From Verrucomicrobia bacterium Tous-C9LFEB (GTDB lineage Bacteria > Verrucomicrobiota > Verrucomicrobiia > Methylacidiphilales > UBA1321): 53,050 bases of DNA. The position numbers and the translations under genes were made by a program. Each line of letters starts with the position of its first letter. The first letter of the stretch is position 1. Of this stretch, positions 41,276-50,337 are shown piece after piece. The stretch lies in NCBI GenBank assembly GCA_002304345.1, contig NEUU01000026.1, positions 1 through 53,050 of the forward strand, in the 5' to 3' direction. The notes under the pieces were generated by a model. The model was not told the origin of the DNA and made no database searches. It was given only the letters and a program-made list of their open reading frames with translations.

Positions 41276-43174
41276 ATGACTGTTGGCAACCGATCGGATT
41301 TCCCCGAGGAATCCCAGGATAACCTCTCCGGCGAGTGGACCGATCCCCAATGGGTCGGTGCGCATCCGGCTGCCTTTGGCCAATTGGCTCCCGAGGACGT
41401 CGTAGGCCGCTGCAAGGTCGTCCGCGAACTCGGCACCGGCGGCATGGGGGCTGTCTACCTCGCCACCCACACCACCCTCCAGATCGACGTCGCGCTCAAG
41501 ATCCTGCCCCCCGCCATGGCTCGCGAACGGGTTGAAATCGCGCAGCGCTTCATCCGAGAAGCCCAGCTCGCCGCCCGCATCCGCCACCCCAATGTCGTCT
41601 CCGTCATGGATGCCGACTTCGATCAGCCCACGGGTCTCTACTACATCGTCTTCGAATACATCTCCGGCGGCTCTCTCGCGCAACGCCTGCGTCAGGGCCC
41701 CCTGCCCGAATCCGAAGCGCTCCGCATCATCCTCGACATCGCCCAGGCCCTCGTCGTCGCCGCCGAGCACAAGATCGTCCATCGCGACATCAAGCCCGAC
41801 AACATCATGCTCGACCACCGCGGCAACGCCAAGCTGGCCGACCTCGGTCTCGCCAAGCAGGATTTCGCCGCCGCCCAAGTCCAGCTCACCCAAACCGGCG
41901 CTTCCGTCGGCACGCCGTCCTACATGAGCCCGGAGCAAATTCGCGACGCGCAAAACGTGGATGCGCAGGACGACATCTACAGTCTCGGCGCGACCCTCTA
42001 CGAATGTCTCACCGGCACCCCGCCCTACGCCGCGGCCAATCCCTACAATGCCGTCGGCCAAATTCTCTTTTCCCCCACCCCCGACCCGCGCGCACTCCGC
42101 TCCGACATCTCGCCCGAACTGTCCGAAGTGTGCAAAAAGATGATGGCCAAAAAAAAGGAGGACCGCTATCGCGACGCCCTCACCCTCGTCGATGACCTTC
42201 AGGCGCTCAAGCACAGCAGCACCTTTGGCGGACTTCTCCCCGATTGGGCGCGACGCTTGCCCCAAGCGGCGGTGAATCCCCAGCACACGTGGCTGGCCAA
42301 CGAACTCGACAAGAGCCGTCGCAAACTCAAGTTCAGCGACCTCCTCCTCTTTGCCATCGTCCTCGCCGTCACGGTCTGGGTCGTTCGCGCCATGCTCATT
42401 CACGAAGAACCGCCCGTCGCGACAACACCGGCATCGCTTCCGCCCACCGCCAGTGCCTCCGCCACGACGCCGGCTCCCAGCGATCCCATTTTGCAAGCTC
42501 CCCGCGCACTCCCCGTCGAAGGCGAGTCACTCGCCCACACTCCCGAGCCCGCTGCGCCGTTCCCAACACAAGCCACTCCCATTGCCCTGCCGCCGCCCGA
42601 ACCGATTGCCGGGGAAGAACAGCCCGTCGCGCCACCAGCGGACGTCCATCCTCAAATCAGCGCTTTCCAGGCCAAGACCCTCGCGGAACAAATGATTCCC
42701 GAAGCCGTGCGCAGCAACCTCATGCAAGTCACCGGCCCCCGACGGCCCGGTAGCCTCACCCCCACCTCCTGGCGTTTCCTCTACTGGGACCCCACCGCCG
42801 ACCAACATGTCCGCGCCGTCACCGTCACCGATGGCGTCGCCGCCCCGGCCAAGGAAGGCTTCGTCGAACTCGGAAAACTCCGCGTCGTCTCCTACAAGAA
42901 AAACGAAATCGTCGCCCCCGCGCGGCTCCTCATCGACTCCACCAAGGCCCTCGAAATTCTTCAAGCCACCCCTCAACTCCAGAACGTCCCCATCACCAGC
43001 GCCAACTACTTCCTCGACAAAGGCAAGGGCGATCTCCCTCCCGTCTGGCGCCTCACCCTCTTCACCAAGCGCAACAACGACGAAATCCAACTCGGCGAAG
43101 TCCGCCTCCTCGCCGACACCGGACTCATCCTCGAATTCGGCATCAAACTCAACCGACTCCCCGCCCAACCCTGA
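41276..43174 (+). CDS. Membrane-anchored Hanks-type Ser/Thr protein kinase
   Basis: About 632 residues from the ATG at 41276. The kinase domain (about 45-310) has glycine loop LGTGGMGAVY (52-61), ATP lysine in VALKIL (75), catalytic HRDIKPDN (Asp171), metal-binding DLG (189) and GTPSYMSPEQ. A single membrane helix (about 356-375, LLLFAIVLAVTVWVVRAML) follows. Then comes a Pro/Ala/Thr-rich linker and an exterior domain of roughly 170 residues (AKTLAEQMIPEAVRSN to the end) that I do not recognise. The layout is that of a PASTA-less receptor-type kinase, common in PVC bacteria. The open frame runs back to 41009, but the start immediately before the acidic pre-kinase segment is preferred. No phosphatase gene is adjacent. 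Confidence 0.87.
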   Translation: MTVGNRSDFPEESQDNLSGEWTDPQWVGAHPAAFGQLAPEDVVGRCKVVRELGTGGMGAVYLATHTTLQIDVALKILPPAMARERVEIAQRFIREAQLAARIRHPNVVSVMDADFDQPTGLYYIVFEYISGGSLAQRLRQGPLPESEALRIILDIAQALVVAAEHKIVHRDIKPDNIMLDHRGNAKLADLGLAKQDFAAAQVQLTQTGASVGTPSYMSPEQIRDAQNVDAQDDIYSLGATLYECLTGTPPYAAANPYNAVGQILFSPTPDPRALRSDISPELSEVCKKMMAKKKEDRYRDALTLVDDLQALKHSSTFGGLLPDWARRLPQAAVNPQHTWLANELDKSRRKLKFSDLLLFAIVLAVTVWVVRAMLIHEEPPVATTPASLPPTASASATTPAPSDPILQAPRALPVEGESLAHTPEPAAPFPTQATPIALPPPEPIAGEEQPVAPPADVHPQISAFQAKTLAEQMIPEAVRSNLMQVTGPRRPGSLTPTSWRFLYWDPTADQHVRAVTVTDGVAAPAKEGFVELGKLRVVSYKKNEIVAPARLLIDSTKALEILQATPQLQNVPITSANYFLDKGKGDLPPVWRLTLFTKRNNDEIQLGEVRLLADTGLILEFGIKLNRLPAQP

Positions 43175-43291
43175 GCTCTTGCCACGTCATATTTCCCTCC
43201 CATTTTCGCGCCAACGATTTCTCCTGTAAAATCTTCTTCCCACCCAAGGGCAATTCCGATTAAAGTAGCCGCCCTTTGTCAGTCTTTTAAT

Positions 43292-43381
43292 GGACGGGTC
43301 GCATAGTGGTTTAGTGCGGTCGCCTGGAAAGCGGCTGTGGTGTTAAAGCCACCGAGGGTTCGAATCCCTCCCCGTCCGCCA
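43292..43381 (+). tRNA. tRNA-Ser (anticodon GGA)
   Basis: Acceptor is GGACGGG/CCCGTCC, D-arm present, and anticodon stem GTCGC/GCGGC with loop CTGGAAA giving GGA. A long variable arm (GTGGTG...CCACC-like) is typical of serine tRNAs. The T-arm has GGTTCGAATCC. Discriminator G is followed by encoded CCA (43379-43381). Confidence 0.93.
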
Positions 43382-43416
43382 TTCCCTTCGTAAAGGATTG
43401 GCACTCAAGTAAGTCC

Positions 43417-44789
<1,373 letters not shown>

Positions 44790-44793
<4 letters not shown>

Positions 44794-45218
44794 AGTCATG
44801 CCTACCTCAATGGACAGTTGCCAAGTCCAAAGGAGTCACCTACTCTCGGCATCGTCGAAATGGTGCGTTGTGCTTCCCACAAGAAGCATCGACTCGCCAT
44901 GAGCTCCGGGTTCATCCTCGGCGGGTGGATTAGTCTACTCAGCATTGACCGTGTACCAGTGGGCGAAGCTGGCGTTTCATCAATCCTTGAAAGCAATCGG
45001 GTTCGTCGTCTTGCTCGAAGGAGCCATGAGCTTCGTCCCCGATCCGTGGATTGGTGTCCCCTGCCTGTTCCTGCTCGTCCTCATCAACGGCCTTGCCACC
45101 GGCACCACCCTTGCGCTCGATCACCGCCAACATCATCGAGGGATTCCTCATTCCCACCCCAGACTACGCCTGTCGCGAGATCTGGTCCGGGGGTGAGTAC
45201 GGAAAAGCCCCTTCGTGA
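44790..45218 (+). pseudogene. Decayed small membrane protein gene (cassette copy 1)
   Basis: It starts at the ATG overlapping the AAA stop, with GGAGGG upstream. Corrected for an extra base near 44801, it reads MKSCYLNG... and then GIVEMVRCASHKKHRLAM, closely like the copy at 52027. A second shift near 44935 leads to TVYQWAKLAFHQSLKAIGFV and GVPCLFLLVLINGLATG. A third near 45118 leads to ITANIIEGFLIPTPDYAC and a stop at 45216. At least two membrane helices are predicted. I do not know the family. The tight coupling to the ATPase gene suggests they once worked together. Confidence 0.7.
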
Positions 45219-45239
45219 AGAGAGGGGCTTTTCTTTAGA
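45203..45239 (+). terminator. Intrinsic terminator after cassette copy 1
   Basis: Stem AAAAGCCCCT/AGGGGCTTTT followed by CTTT, overlapping the end of the decayed membrane-protein gene. The remaining DNA to 45323 holds nothing recognised. Confidence 0.75.
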
Positions 45240-45323
45240 TATCAGTTCCACTCAATAACGGCGATAGGCTTAGATATACAGAAATCATAGTTGAAGCTTT
45301 CGCTGTAATCCACCCTCGTATGG

Positions 45324-46034
45324 TTATGCGCATTGCTTGCGTCGCAACCAGGCAATGCTCCCCACCCCAATCATACCTGCTACGACCAGGGAGAGATTCT
45401 TCGGCTCGGGTACAGACTGCATTGAAAAAGTGAAGACCCTGTTTTCCGCAAGCGCTGTGTATGAAGCCCCCGAATCAGTCGTGTAAAATCCATAGCCCAC
45501 ATCGTTACTGCCTCCACTATTTGCGCCGCCCAAATAGAAATTCATGTAGCGATTGGTGGCGGCGCTCGTGAATGAAAGGATCACTCCATACCTTTCATTG
45601 GCAGTGAGCTGAAATGGAGTCGCCAGATCGATCGTGAGATATCCCTGACTGCTGTAGGCACTGGGAATTGTGGCGGTCTCGGAGTAGAGGACGGCCGAAG
45701 AATAGGGTATGGCAGGACTCTTGAGCGTATCCATGGAGACTATGGAAATCGTAATTTCCGCTCCTAATGCCGCCGCTCCCATGCTCGTGGTTTGAAGCAT
45801 CAAGGTAACCGTATCGAGTTTAGTGGCTGAAGGAGCGGAAAAGCTAAAGCCGACCCACCGATTACTCGTCGAGTTATTCCGCAACTGATACGTCGATGCG
45901 GAATCAACGGTAGTGTAGCTGAGAAGTTGATTGGATGTGGGCAAATCGGAATTGAAAACGACCGTGGCAGCAGAGGAGTCGATGATCGCGGCAACGATCG
46001 CTCCAAGAAGAAGCGGGAGATGGGATGCTTTCAT
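45324..46034 (-). CDS. PEP-CTERM surface protein
   Basis: About 236 residues from the ATG at 46034. An ATG at 46052 is possible, and neither has a clear ribosome site. A signal peptide (MKASHLPLLLGAIVAAIIDS, cleaved near SSAA) leads to a beta-rich body (VGFSFSAPSATKLDTVTLML, NERYGVILSFTSAATNRY). The C-terminus SVPEPKNLSLVVAGMIGVGS, then IAWLRRKQ, is the sorting tripartite: Val-Pro-Glu-Pro, hydrophobic helix, Arg-rich end. It is recognised by an exosortase and marks secreted or capsule-linked proteins. It is divergent from the regulator at 46134, and the shared gap holds a 52-bp palindrome. The body resembles the choice-anchor domains of such proteins. No enzyme motif is seen. Confidence 0.82.
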   Translation of the reverse strand: MKASHLPLLLGAIVAAIIDSSAATVVFNSDLPTSNQLLSYTTVDSASTYQLRNNSTSNRWVGFSFSAPSATKLDTVTLMLQTTSMGAAALGAEITISIVSMDTLKSPAIPYSSAVLYSETATIPSAYSSQGYLTIDLATPFQLTANERYGVILSFTSAATNRYMNFYLGGANSGGSNDVGYGFYTTDSGASYTALAENRVFTFSMQSVPEPKNLSLVVAGMIGVGSIAWLRRKQCA

Positions 46035-46058
46035 ATCAAGAGGGATAGCCATTATTGG

Positions 46059-46110
46059 AGTCTAGGTCAATTATAATTATCAAAAATGATAATTATAATT
46101 GACCTAGACT
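46059..46110. promoter_or_regulatory. 52-bp palindromic operator between divergent genes
   Basis: Perfect 24-bp arms (46059-46082 and 46087-46110) are separated by AAAA. Each arm contains the self-complementary AATTATAATT (centres 46073.5 and 46095.5, 22 bp apart, two helical turns). This gives two operator-like sites on the same face of the helix. It lies between the PEP-CTERM gene (minus) and the GntR/LacI-type regulator (plus, 24 nt to its ATG). Autoregulation and control of the divergent genes are the natural inference. Confidence 0.8.
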
Positions 46111-46133
46111 GATAAATTTATCAAAATCCCTCC

Positions 46134-47273
46134 ATGCAGTCACTTCCCCCTGTTCGTTCCAGCGTCGTTAATGAAATGTGCCGTCGCCTGATCGATGAAA
46201 TCGTGGGCGGCAAGTTTCCCGACGGCCAACTCCCGACCTCTGCCGAGCTTGCCAAGCAGTTTCAGGTGGGTACAGCCACCATTAACCGGGCCATGAAGTA
46301 CCTCCAAAAAGAGGGCTGGGTGGATCGACGCTCCGGCGTGGGAACATTTCTCGGACCGCGATCGCTGACAGGCAAGGAGACCACGTCCCTGTCGATGGCG
46401 GGCATCAGTACTGAGAAAAAAACGATCCGCATTGCTGTTGTAGTTTTACCGTTGAATTTTTCTCTCGATAACTGGCACGTCCAAAATCTGCTGCCGGGCA
46501 TTGATGCTGGCGCGGTGGAAAAAGAGGGCGTCATTGTGGAATTGATGAGTCCTTGCGGGGGCGATACGGACCGCTTTGCGCGTCGCTTGGAGCAAAGCGC
46601 TCCCGATCTGGTCGTCTTCCTAAAACCGGTGATCGAGAGCGCCCCGCTGATTCGGGAGGTGGAACGCTTGCGGATTCCTTGTCTGGCAACGGGAACGCGC
46701 TGGCGTGGCATGGGTGTTCCTCAGGTGGAAGAAGACGGCGAGACGGGCGCTCGATTAGCCGTTGAGAAATTGGTGGCGACCGGTCATAAACGAATTGGCC
46801 TTTTGATTCCCGATGTGGCAGCCCCCCTGTGGCTGGATCGGCGGCATGGATATGAACAAGCCATGCGCCAGGCTTTTGGTGCCTTGGATCAGAATTTGAT
46901 CCTGTGGATGCCACCGATCCCGAGCGAGAGTGATTCGGCACGACTTTGGGATTATATAGAGCAGCAGAAGCCCTCCGCACTATTTATGGCGCGAGGACTG
47001 GACAGCGTTCTCTTCAAGCCGCTTCTCCGAGAGGGCAAGCTCCGCATTCCCGAGGATCTTTCCCTGATCGCGTTTGATTATCGAAGCGACGTTTACCGGG
47101 ACGTCTTTGGTGCACTGACGCCTACCGTTGTCGATCTCCCTCTCTTCGAAATGGGGAAAAAAGTCGTAGAGCTTGCTTGTCACTATAAAGCGGGAAATTC
47201 ACTGCCCGAGCGCACCTTGGTTCCTTGCGTCCTGAAGGAAGGGCAAAGCGTGCGAACCTTGACGGCGCCCTAA
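46134..47273 (+). CDS. GntR-type DNA-binding regulator with LacI-like sensor domain (AraR-like)
   Basis: 379 residues. The first 70 form a GntR winged helix-turn-helix: SVVNEMCRRLIDEIVGGKFPDGQLPTSAELAKQF pattern, then GTATINRAMKYLQKEGWVDR. Residues about 100-375 fit the periplasmic-binding-like effector domain of LacI/GalR regulators: AVDKLVATGHKRIGLL-type sequence (VEKLVATGHKRIGLLIPD) and LIAFDYRSDVYRDVFG near the end. This hybrid matches AraR-like regulators of sugar genes. The adjacent 52-bp palindrome is its likely site. Downstream genes in the same direction (pseudopilin, PL22-like, GH, MFS) are its expected regulon. The inducer is probably an oligosaccharide from the locus (inference). 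Confidence 0.85.
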   Translation: MQSLPPVRSSVVNEMCRRLIDEIVGGKFPDGQLPTSAELAKQFQVGTATINRAMKYLQKEGWVDRRSGVGTFLGPRSLTGKETTSLSMAGISTEKKTIRIAVVVLPLNFSLDNWHVQNLLPGIDAGAVEKEGVIVELMSPCGGDTDRFARRLEQSAPDLVVFLKPVIESAPLIREVERLRIPCLATGTRWRGMGVPQVEEDGETGARLAVEKLVATGHKRIGLLIPDVAAPLWLDRRHGYEQAMRQAFGALDQNLILWMPPIPSESDSARLWDYIEQQKPSALFMARGLDSVLFKPLLREGKLRIPEDLSLIAFDYRSDVYRDVFGALTPTVVDLPLFEMGKKVVELACHYKAGNSLPERTLVPCVLKEGQSVRTLTAP

Positions 47274-47302
47274 ACTCGACCGCAGAAAGCCGGTTTTATC
47301 CC

Positions 47303-48031
47303 ATGCACCTTCAGCGCTCTCGACTGTCGCTTGACTCAACAAAGAGGGCCAGAATGAGAGCCTATAGCCTCATGGAAATTCTGTTGGCGATTTGCATCCT
47401 GGTCATTCTCGCCGTACTCCTCGCGCCCGCATTTCAAGTCGCGCGAACGACCAGCCTGCGAATGCAGGGTCTCTCCAACATGCGACAGACCATTTCCGCG
47501 ATCCTGCTTTACGCGACGGATCATGACAACAAGCTTCCTGGACCTCTCGATGAATTCCACTATCCAGCCGTTACCACCAAGACCGATCAACTCGTTTACT
47601 TCATCGGCAATTACCTCGGTGTTCCGGCCCATGCCAGGGCGGGTTTGGCGGTGACACCCATGGCGCCGGTTGCGTTTCTGTCCAAAAATGATCCCACGAA
47701 AAAAGCCTGCTACTTCGCCATCAACAATATTTATCTGCCGACGTCCGGCACCAAAAATATCTATATCAAGCCGTGGGGAACGACCAATCAAAAAGCAGGA
47801 TATACAGAGGCGGATCATACTCCGAAACCACTCACAGCCATTCCCACTCCCTCAGAAACCGTGGCCATTATTGACGCGGATTCCCAGTTACGAACCACGC
47901 TAGGCGCGTTGGGAGAGCGGACGTACCTGATCAAGGACCCGCTTTATGGAAGGCTGCGCAACGCCGCGTTCTTCGACGGACACGTCGAATCCGTTCCCAT
48001 CGACTACAATATGTTCCCTTATTTCAAGTAG
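47303..48031 (+). CDS. Type IV pseudopilin-like protein with H-X9-DG-type C-terminus
   Basis: About 242 residues from the ATG at 47303. An ATG at 47354 is an alternative, and the longer frame overlaps the regulator. The basic leader before YSLMEILLAICILVILAVLL is the prepilin cleavage and methylation region, with Glu at position +5-like and a single hydrophobic helix. The C-terminal part RNAAFFDGHVESVPIDY matches the prepilin-type processing-associated end seen in PVC proteins near polysaccharide genes. It is probably anchored in the inner membrane and possibly assembled in a pseudopilus. It lies between the regulator and the PL22-like gene, 12 nt before the latter. Confidence 0.8.
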   Translation: MHLQRSRLSLDSTKRARMRAYSLMEILLAICILVILAVLLAPAFQVARTTSLRMQGLSNMRQTISAILLYATDHDNKLPGPLDEFHYPAVTTKTDQLVYFIGNYLGVPAHARAGLAVTPMAPVAFLSKNDPTKKACYFAINNIYLPTSGTKNIYIKPWGTTNQKAGYTEADHTPKPLTAIPTPSETVAIIDADSQLRTTLGALGERTYLIKDPLYGRLRNAAFFDGHVESVPIDYNMFPYFK

Positions 48032-48043
48032 CCCCTCATTTTC

Positions 48044-49225
48044 ATGCATACTCCTCCCACTCTTTGGACAAGAACGCTTCTGGCTGTTCTATTGATCTCG
48101 GCGAATTCAAACCCCGTCTTTTCGCAGGAAGAACCGCTCTCCCTCTCGAATAAAGAGGCTGTCGTCCGGGTCGTAAAAGGCCCGGTGAACAGTTACTACA
48201 CTTACTCTCACTCTAATGCGTTTTTGCCGGATGGTCATACCTTTGTCGCCGCGCAAAGAGAAGGAGCGAAGACTCGTTTTATCGCCATTGATCCCACGAA
48301 AAACACACAGACCCCGGTTGGCGAAGTAGAGAACATCCGGATGTTTTATAGTATTTCCAGTAACGGCCTTCTGGTTTTTATCACCAACGATATGAAACTG
48401 GAGCTACTGGACATCACCAAGCCGGGAACTCCGCCGAAAGTCGTCGCGCAAGCGCTCGAATCCTGGCGTTATTCGCAGTCACCGGACATTTCCGCCGATG
48501 GCCGCCAGATTACTGTCGATCGCCATGAATATACCGCTCGTCGACACATCATCTCTGTCTACAACGTGGAGACCGGGAAAGAACGTATCGTGACGGAAAA
48601 AAGTTGGCTGGCCAATCATGCCTGCTTTTTCCCGACGGACAACGACTGGATCATGTTTGTCCATAGCGGAAACAATCTTCAAGAGATCAAGGACTCACAG
48701 ATCGAAGGACGGATCTGGGCCTGGAATGAAGAGAAGTATCCAGCGGGGAAAATGATTTTCACGCAAAAAGACGAAAGCCGCGTGCTGAGCACTACGCACC
48801 CGATTCCTATGTATCATAAGCGGTCGATTCTTTTTGTGATGGACCCGGAAAGCATCGGCATGTCACCCGGCTTGTATGAAGTGAATACCGAAGGCGAATA
48901 TCGGTGCGTCAGTCCGTCCGACTACGATTTGCACTGCAACATCAGCCGGGATGGCCGTCTCGCGGTGGTCGATACCCGGAAGATAGTGAATGAACCAAGC
49001 ATCGCACATCCTAAAACATCGAGCCGGATCAGCGACATCGTCCTGGTGAACATGGCCAACGGAAAACGTCTCTTTCTCTATCGATCCACCATGAAAAGTC
49101 ATCCCTATCACGTGCATCCTCACATCAGTCCGGATGGACGCTGGATTGTGTTCACCGATTTCGATGAGAAACGGGCCATGGCCTTGGAATTGAATCCTGA
49201 AGCGATTCGTAAACTGTTAGAATAA
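48044..49225 (+). CDS. Exported oligogalacturonate-lyase-like beta-propeller (PL22-like)
   Basis: 393 residues with a signal peptide (about 1-27, ending FSQ). The body is a WD40/TolB-like propeller: SPDISADGRQITVDRHEY, LANHACFFPTDNDWIMFVHSG, DYDLHCNISRDGRLAVVD and HPHISPDGRWIVFTDF. The His-bearing phrases (NHACFFPTDNDWIMFVHSG, DLHCN, HVHPH) resemble the metal-site histidines of PL22 oligogalacturonate lyases, which cleave unsaturated pectin oligomers. A general TolB-like role is the alternative. Its neighbours (regulator, pseudopilin, glycoside hydrolase, MFS) support a carbohydrate pathway. Exact substrate unproven. Confidence 0.72.
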   Translation: MHTPPTLWTRTLLAVLLISANSNPVFSQEEPLSLSNKEAVVRVVKGPVNSYYTYSHSNAFLPDGHTFVAAQREGAKTRFIAIDPTKNTQTPVGEVENIRMFYSISSNGLLVFITNDMKLELLDITKPGTPPKVVAQALESWRYSQSPDISADGRQITVDRHEYTARRHIISVYNVETGKERIVTEKSWLANHACFFPTDNDWIMFVHSGNNLQEIKDSQIEGRIWAWNEEKYPAGKMIFTQKDESRVLSTTHPIPMYHKRSILFVMDPESIGMSPGLYEVNTEGEYRCVSPSDYDLHCNISRDGRLAVVDTRKIVNEPSIAHPKTSSRISDIVLVNMANGKRLFLYRSTMKSHPYHVHPHISPDGRWIVFTDFDEKRAMALELNPEAIRKLLE

Positions 49226-49253
49226 TCGATTTTCAGGACATGAGACACGGCGA

Positions 49254-50315
49254 ATGAGTTCTTCCTCTTTCTTTCAACGCTTGCTTCCAGCGCCGGTGGG
49301 TGGCGGCTTTGCCATGGACGATTACTGGATCTGGTGCCCCTCAGTGATGCGAGACGATTCGGGCCTCTACCATATGTTTGCCAGCCGTTGGCCGCGCGGG
49401 ATAACCTTCAGTCCCCACTGGCTGACTAATTCTGAAATCGTACGTGCAACATCGTCAACGCCGGAAGGTCCCTACCATTTCCAAGAGGTTGTACTACCAG
49501 CGCGCGGGCCACATCATTGGGATGGACGGATGACGCACAATCCTTCGATTCGTCGTGCGGCCGACGGAACCTGGCTACTTTTCTATACGGGCTCTACTTA
49601 CGATGGTGATACCCCCACGCCAGAAGCTCCGATTGAAGCGGTAGACCCCGGAGAATTATCTGAAATGCCGAAAGTGGATGGACGAATGGCTCAGGCGCAT
49701 CGCAATCAGAAAATTGGGCTGGCCACGGCTCCGTCACCGAACGGTCCATGGAAGAGAAGCGATCATCCCATTCTTGAACCTCGTCCAAATAAGTGGGATG
49801 CGCTGTTGACGACAAATCCGGCCCCGTGTGTAGGTGATGATGGTCGCGTGCTGCTCATCTATAAATCGGTTCGGTTTCGTGGCGATTCAATGTTTCTGGG
49901 AGTGGCCCAAGCTCAAAGTTATGCAGGTCCCTATGAACGCTTGCAGGATAAACCGATTTTGCGGTTTGGAAACAAAGAGGATGTAGAGGATCCTTATGTT
50001 TGGTATCAGGACAATGTCTTCCATCTGATTATGAAAGATATGGAAGGAGGCATTGGCGGCGAACGGCGCGGCGGGATCAAGGCCACTTCGCTAGATGGAA
50101 TGCGCTGGACTCTGGACGCCGATCCCAAAGCCTACTCGCGCCACATTAAATGGTCGGACGGAAGGGAAACTTTTCATGATTTTTTTGAACGCACAAGTTT
50201 GCTTCTTGATGAAAGGGGACAGCCAACGCATCTCTTTGCAGCTACAGCCACCGGCTCCGCGCATGTGGGCTCTCTGAACCGTTCGTGGAATATGGTGATT
50301 CCCCTTCGACATTAA
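49254..50315 (+). CDS. Glycoside hydrolase, five-bladed propeller type (GH43/GH117-like)
   Basis: 353 residues, no signal peptide. The fold fits the GH43/GH32/GH117-like beta-propeller: MDDYWIWCPSVMRDDSGLYH at the start with an Asp pair, HNPSIRRAADGTWLLFYTGS, NQKIGLATAPSPNGPWKRS, and EDVEDPYVWYQDNVFHLIMKD with the family's EDPYVW. The acidic residues in DDYW, near GRMTHNPS and in EDVEDP are candidate catalytic groups. It follows the PL22-like gene by 28 nt and probably cleaves oligosaccharides taken up by the MFS gene after it. The cytoplasmic location agrees with that. The family assignment is approximate. Confidence 0.75.
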   Translation: MSSSSFFQRLLPAPVGGGFAMDDYWIWCPSVMRDDSGLYHMFASRWPRGITFSPHWLTNSEIVRATSSTPEGPYHFQEVVLPARGPHHWDGRMTHNPSIRRAADGTWLLFYTGSTYDGDTPTPEAPIEAVDPGELSEMPKVDGRMAQAHRNQKIGLATAPSPNGPWKRSDHPILEPRPNKWDALLTTNPAPCVGDDGRVLLIYKSVRFRGDSMFLGVAQAQSYAGPYERLQDKPILRFGNKEDVEDPYVWYQDNVFHLIMKDMEGGIGGERRGGIKATSLDGMRWTLDADPKAYSRHIKWSDGRETFHDFFERTSLLLDERGQPTHLFAATATGSAHVGSLNRSWNMVIPLRH

Positions 50316-50337
50316 TAAAAATGGAGTAGCCTCTAAA

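Noticed and set aside
41090..42496. 468-codon minus-strand open frame over the kinase gene
   Set aside because: Antisense shadow of the kinase domain. No recognisable motif or ribosome site.
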